From positions 30,681,449 through 30,745,448 of the forward strand of contig NC_079491.1 of the NCBI RefSeq assembly GCF_020520425.1: a stretch of DNA of 64,000 nt, read 5' to 3'. This DNA comes from Spinacia oleracea (lineage: Eukaryota; Streptophyta; Magnoliopsida; Caryophyllales; Amaranthaceae). The stretch's first letter is position 1. Each line of letters starts with the position of its first letter. The notes beneath the pieces were generated by a model that did not search any database, had not been told where the DNA came from, and was given only the letters and a program-made list of their open reading frames with translations. Position numbers and translations under genes: made by a program. Shown here one piece after another: positions 59,190 to 64,000 of this stretch.

Positions 59190-60667
59190 ATCATACATTT
59201 ATAAGTTTAGTATTCAAGTGGACAAGCCCCACTGAAACCACAAAACAGGCATAACAGCCTTAGACTACCCTTCGAAAAGGGCTATGCACTAGCTATGATC
59301 TCTAGAGCTTAGCGCTTTAGCCAAAATTGAACTTAGTCTAGTATGAACATTCTATTTTATAAGACTGCACACTCTATCAACACTTCTAATTTGACTGTTC
59401 CACAAAGCATTATTCCTCTCACTCCAAATATGGTAGATTGTACACCAAACAAAGGTGAAAACCACGTCTTTTCTGAACTTTGTGAGCTTCCTTCTATGTA
59501 CCCATCTAACTAGATCAGGTAAGCTACGAAGGGAGATACCATTGCCTAACCAAGAAGCAACCTGATGCCGGCATCTAGAGCTGTACTAACAACCAAAAAA
59601 CAGATGCTTGTGATCCTCCAACTCAAGCCCACACATCATGCACAAGTTGTCTGCAGTGACACCAAACTTCATCAATATGTCTTTAGTATTTAGCCTACCT
59701 AGCATAGCCAGCCAAGTGATAAATCTATGCTTAGGCTGAGCTAAACGACCCCATACTGCATTAGTCCAGTGTACCCTAGCAGTAGCAGGCACTAGCTCAC
59801 AATAATCCTTCTTAATATAGTATTTTGGGAGAGCCATCAGTTGACGCTCTGATAAGTAAGTTTTAATCATCTCCTTAACCTGGAATATTTCTCTCCAATA
59901 CCAGCTATCACCTGTTTTAGAGGAATATCCCCACCAGTTATGGTTTTTAAGATATACAGAGTGAATCCACCTCACCCACACATTATCTTTTTTGGTAGCA
60001 ATCATCCAGACATGTTTCCCCATCGCTGTTATGTTACACATTTTTAAGTTAATGAGCTCTAAGCCCCCCTCATTCTTTGGTTTACAGACCTAATTCCAAG
60101 CCACTTTTCAAGGGCCACAAGATTCAGCAACACCATTCCACAAAAAGCTCATGCAGATGCTATTGACAGTTTTAAAAACACTTTTTGGCAACACCATGAT
60201 CTGAGCTTAGTAAGTCTGTAGAGACATTAATACATAATTGACAAGAGTTAATCTTCCAGCAAAGACATATTCCTAGAACTCTAGACCTTGATTCTAGCAC
60301 ACATTTTCTCCAATTTTCTCACAATCAGCCACACTGATCCTTTTGGAACAAATTGTAATGCCAAGGTATCTGAAAGGAACGCATCCCTTAGCAAAGCCTG
60401 TCTTATCAAGTATCCTTTGCAATGCACCTTCATTCATACCAGAACAGTAAATAGAGGTTTTGGAAGGTCTGGCTTTCATGCACTGACTTAAAATCTCCTT
60501 TACAGCACAGAATAATGTCATCTGCAAACATAGGTGATTCAATTTTGAATCAGAACCCCTTGGGTGAAACTTGAAACCTTCATTTTCACCTACCAACATC
60601 GGAATCCTAGATAAGTATTCAACACATAACACAAACAACAAAGGTGACAGGGGATCACCCTATTTAA
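59190..60667 (-). mobile_element. LINE, 3' part, interrupted by an Angela-related element
   Basis: Non-coding 3' region at about 59,190-59,585, coding remnants to 60,661. At 60,668 an LTR begins, cutting the LINE inside its reverse-transcriptase GDP(L)SP motif. The rest of the LINE would lie beyond the window. The left boundary is approximate; no poly(A) or duplication was identified. Confidence 0.75.
59586..60661 (-). pseudogene. LINE reverse transcriptase / zf-RVT remnant
   Basis: Two blocks on the minus strand. 60,641-60,294 covers the reverse-transcriptase palm after GDP (LLFVLCVEYLSR, a frame-shifted FADD region, FRYLGITICSKRIS). 60,041-59,586 covers the C-terminal zf-RVT part (MGKHVWMIATKKDN, WYWREIF, QPKHRFITWLAMLGRL, CMMCG...HKHLFFGC). 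The stretch between them is decayed. Related to, but clearly diverged from, the LINE at 7.5-11.6 kb. Confidence 0.82.
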
Positions 60668-62004
60668 TGTTAGGTTATGATACATATGACAAAACATAAA
60701 TCATGCGGAAAACCTTAATGCCAGGAAACATATTATTTACACATAATCATTTAGCATAATTTAGGTGCATACACTTTGTAGCGTGCCCTCCCTAGTCGCG
60801 CCCGAACCGAACGAGAACAAGTCTTTAGGACTCCAAGTGTCGTCCCTCCGTAGATAGTCCACAGCACGTCCGGATCCGCCTTAAGCTTGACCAACTAGAA
60901 TCGCCCTTAAGGTACTACGAAATTTCGGCTAATAGGCTACAAGTGTTTGGCTGATTTTGTTCCAAAATCTTACCTTTGAATACTTCAATCCTCGATGTAA
61001 ATATGTGACCCTAGGCACCTATTTATAGAGTTTATGGAAAGGAATTATAATCCTATTAGGATACTAATTAGTTTAATTAGAATTTCATTAAAACTCTTTT
61101 AAACTAATTCTATCTTTATTAGGATTAGGATTTAATCAATGAACGAATTCCATCAGCTTTAGGATTCGTATCGAACACAAACGTTGCACGACCACGAGCG
61201 TACCGCACAGCCCGCGCAGGCCTTGCGGCCCACACGAGCAGGCGCTGCTCGCAGCCCACGAGCGTCAGCCCGCGCGCGCGCCTTATCCTTGCTGGGCCTG
61301 GCCTTGTGCTGGGCCTAGCGTGGCCTTGGCTGCGTTGTGTTGGGCGCTTGGCTTGCTGGACGCGGGCCTGGCTTCGTGCTGGGCCTTCGTCTAGCAAGTC
61401 TCGTCCGATGCTAATTCGTACGATGCGCTTCCGATTAAATTCTCGATTCCGGAATTCATTTCCGATACGAACAATATTTAATATTTCCGATTCCGGAATT
61501 AATTTCCGTTTCGAACAAATATTTAATATTTCCGTTTCCGGAATTATTTTCCGATTCCGATGATATTTCCGATTCTGACAATATTTCCGTTTCTGGCAAT
61601 ATTTCCGATTCCGGCAATATTTCCATTTCCAATAATACTTTCCGATACGTACCATATTTCCGTTTCCGGCAATATCATCGTTCCCGGAGTATTCACTTGC
61701 TTGCCTTTGACGATCTCAGCTCCCACTGAAACCAAGATCCGTCGATTCCGAATATCCATAGATGGAGTATTTAATGCCATTAAATACTTGATCCGTTTAC
61801 GTACTATTTGTGTGACCCTACGGGTTCAGTCAAGAGTAAGCTGTGGATTAATATCATTAATTCCACTTGAACTGAAGCGGCCTCTAGCTAGGCATTCAGC
61901 TCACTTGATCTCACTGAATTTATTAACTTGTTAATTAATACTGAACCGCATTTATTAGACTTAACATTATATGCATACTTGGACTAAGGGCATCATTTCC
62001 TTCA
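60668..62004 (-). repeat. 3' LTR of the Angela-related derivative
   Basis: On the minus strand TGAAGGAAATGATGCCC...CCTAACA. The TATA box TATAAATA is at about 61,018-61,026. The GGAAATATT-type U3 repeats are present at 61,440-61,680. Confidence 0.9.
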
Positions 62005-64000
62005 GTCTCCCACTTGTCCTTAGGGACAAGTGTGCATTTCCTAATTCCTTTGTCGCTCGATGCTTGCTCTTGAACATAAGGTAAGAGTTGTCATCCTTAT
62101 TATGTCCAGAGGTGTTTCTCGGTTTCAGAGTTCAACTGATCAAATAAACAGATAATCATAGCCTATGATTCATCCGAGCACGACCATGCATTTTACAGTT
62201 TCTAGCTCTCCGAGTGGCCTTGTACAACTTTCAGCATCTCATCCCGATTTATGGGAGGACAATCCCAATCTTGCGATCTTGAGATTAGACTTTGTTTGAT
62301 AGGTGATTACCTGAGCGTTGCCTTTATAGCCTCCTTTTACGGTGCGACGGTTGGTCAACGTCAAAGTAAGCAGTTCTCAAACAAGTAATCTCAAATCACT
62401 CAGGTATTGAGGATTAGTGTCTAATAATTTTAATGAAATTTACTTATGACAGATTTTCATGTCCGATAATAGTCTTGCCAAAGTAAGTATCTATGCAAAT
62501 GATTATGACATTGCCATGTCCACATAGTTCAAGAAACAGAACTACTAGTCATCTTGCATTTTAGTCGTCTAACATTTTCTATGTGTCCATCTTTATAGAA
62601 AACTCCGACCAGGGACCATCTTCAACTTTTGACATTCAAGTTCACTTGATAGACATTTCTTAGTCACAGGACTGGTCCTGACATTCTATCTTGAATATAT
62701 CATCAAATTGAAGGGACTCATCATTTAATACTAAACCAAGATTAAATGGAATATGAAAATACATTTCATATATGATAAATGTTCAACCACAATGTTTTAC
62801 AACTTGGGTATAGAACATCAAACAATAGAATATCAATAGCCACTTGAAAGTCCTTTGAATATTCCGTTCTCCTTGAAGCACTTGCAAAGTCTTCTAAGAG
62901 ATGTCTATTCTTTAAAGCCACTTCTAAAATCCTTAAAGAATACGTGTTTGGATTTTCTAAAGAACTTCGAAAAGCCTCCGGAATGTCCGTTTATGTTTGT
63001 TGGTCGCCTCGAAGACTTTCGAGGTCTATTTTCTCCCACTTGTCATTTTGGAAACGAATTTCCAAAAGGACATTATTTCGAGCAAACAAACATTATGTTC
63101 TAAAAAATTCGTGGTAGGAACAATACCCTTGTGTCTCATTTGAATAAATCACAATGAAACGTATATCTATACTTGGGCCTTAGTTTGTTGAATAACAAAC
63201 ACTAAGCTCCCACTGAGTTTAAGAACTCTTTAGATATATTATGAAAAGATATTCTGAAATTACTTTTCAATAGCTTTGACGAATTTTGGTTTAGTTTGGT
63301 GGTAGTTGAGCATTTTGTTTTAGAAATTATAGGAAAAGTCTTTATGATCCATCATTGATCGAATCAAGTAGTAATTGACTTCGATCATTCCAACTTAGAT
63401 ATGCCATATCTTATGGAGCTAGATCGTGAATACACAATCATTGATGATGATTTTTGGTCTCAAGTAATCATCAACATGATCTATCCTAGATCTTTATGAT
63501 TTCTTACCAAGTGGGATTTATACTTCTGAATCTTTGAACTAGCCAAACAGATTCAAACTTATATCACATTGAGTAAATAAACCTATATTAACTCAAATAT
63601 GTGTGAAATAATTAAGTCATAAAACCTTTCTTTAGCTTTGAACTCTATCGTCTAGGCGTTCTAACAATAGTTCATATCTTTTGTTACTTTCAACAAGTAA
63701 GACTAGTTGTCTTGAATTGATCTAGAAATCAATAAACTTTCAAAAGTCCATCAAAATAGAGCTTATGAATGTTAACTTGTTGATATGGTCTAAGCAACAA
63801 TGCCAAAGATTAGTGGAACTCAAATCAAGAGATTGATTTGAACCTAGTAAAGTTCTTATTGTTAAAGATTTGTTTGTTTTAATTAAGCATATTGACTCAA
63901 CCCGTAAATGACCATTTCATTCAAATAAACAAATAAACAAGCATTGTTTTTGTTCTTCTGAATGTGAGTCTTTTTGTGTTTGAAGCAGAAATTTAGGTAT
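60668..64000 (-). mobile_element. Angela-related Copia derivative, runs off the window
   Basis: Begins with a 1,337-bp LTR (60,668-62,004) homologous along its full length to the intact Angela-like LTRs but visibly diverged. Then comes the polypurine side and 3' non-coding region (62,005-62,810). Instead of RNase H and reverse transcriptase, about 200 bp later the sequence matches only a short antisense piece of the integrase/RT linker (63,000-63,110, compare 33,650-33,745). Beyond that I see no pol similarity. It is probably a non-autonomous deletion derivative. Confidence 0.8.

Noticed and set aside
62855-63103. 82-codon frame at the right end
   Set aside because: It is antisense to the retrotransposon and matches only the reverse strand of the integrase/RT linker of the intact copy.

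Overview
The window is nuclear DNA of a dicot plant. It is AT-rich, intron-rich and full of transposons. The DnaJ gene product, the abundance of 'tactccgta'-type MITE ends and the repeat content fit Caryophyllales, probably Amaranthaceae (spinach, beet or quinoa relatives). The species is inference. No bacterial, organellar or CRISPR features were seen.

Host genes are few and lie mostly on the right. They are an F-box gene at 2.9-4.1 kb (-); an IQD calmodulin-target gene at 41.8-45.7 kb (-, six coding exons rebuilt from splice sites); a DnaJ A-type co-chaperone at 51.0-53.4 kb (+, six exons, CAQQ farnesylation tail); a receptor-like pseudokinase at 53.6-55.4 kb (-, seven exons, HRD and DFG both lost); and a 141-residue plant protein of unknown function at 57.0-57.5 kb (+).

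Transposons account for most of the rest. From 4.5 to 12.7 kb lies a short-LTR Copia (-) with a 5'-truncated LINE (+) nested in it. From 12.85 to 14.0 kb there is a Helitron (-). From 14.17 to 19.95 kb there is a TIR-like element of uncertain class, carrying a broken subtilase exon, two facing tRNA-like sequences and dozens of copies of an AAAGTAAACTAAAT-type motif. From 20.3 to 23.6 kb there are a Stowaway, a Mutator-type MITE with a perfect 9-bp target duplication, a C-rich/G-rich fold-back, two CACTA MITEs and a small Helitron. From 23.9 to 40.4 kb there is a second copy of the short-LTR Copia (+). Inside it sits an intact, very young Angela-like Copia (27,356-37,731, two 1,338-bp LTRs that look identical), and inside its 3' LTR sits a 569-bp hAT MITE with a perfect 8-bp duplication.

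On the right, a CACTA transposase pseudogene lies at 48.4-49.4 kb and Stowaway-type MITEs surround the genes. A chimeric pseudogene at 58.4-59.2 kb joins ribosomal protein S15 and otubain fragments, probably in a Helitron. A LINE (-) at 59.2-60.7 kb is cut by an Angela-related derivative (-) that runs off the window end.

The genes do not form a pathway. The main story is layered insertion whose order can be read from target-site duplications, plus three places where transposons have taken up or reshaped host coding sequence.
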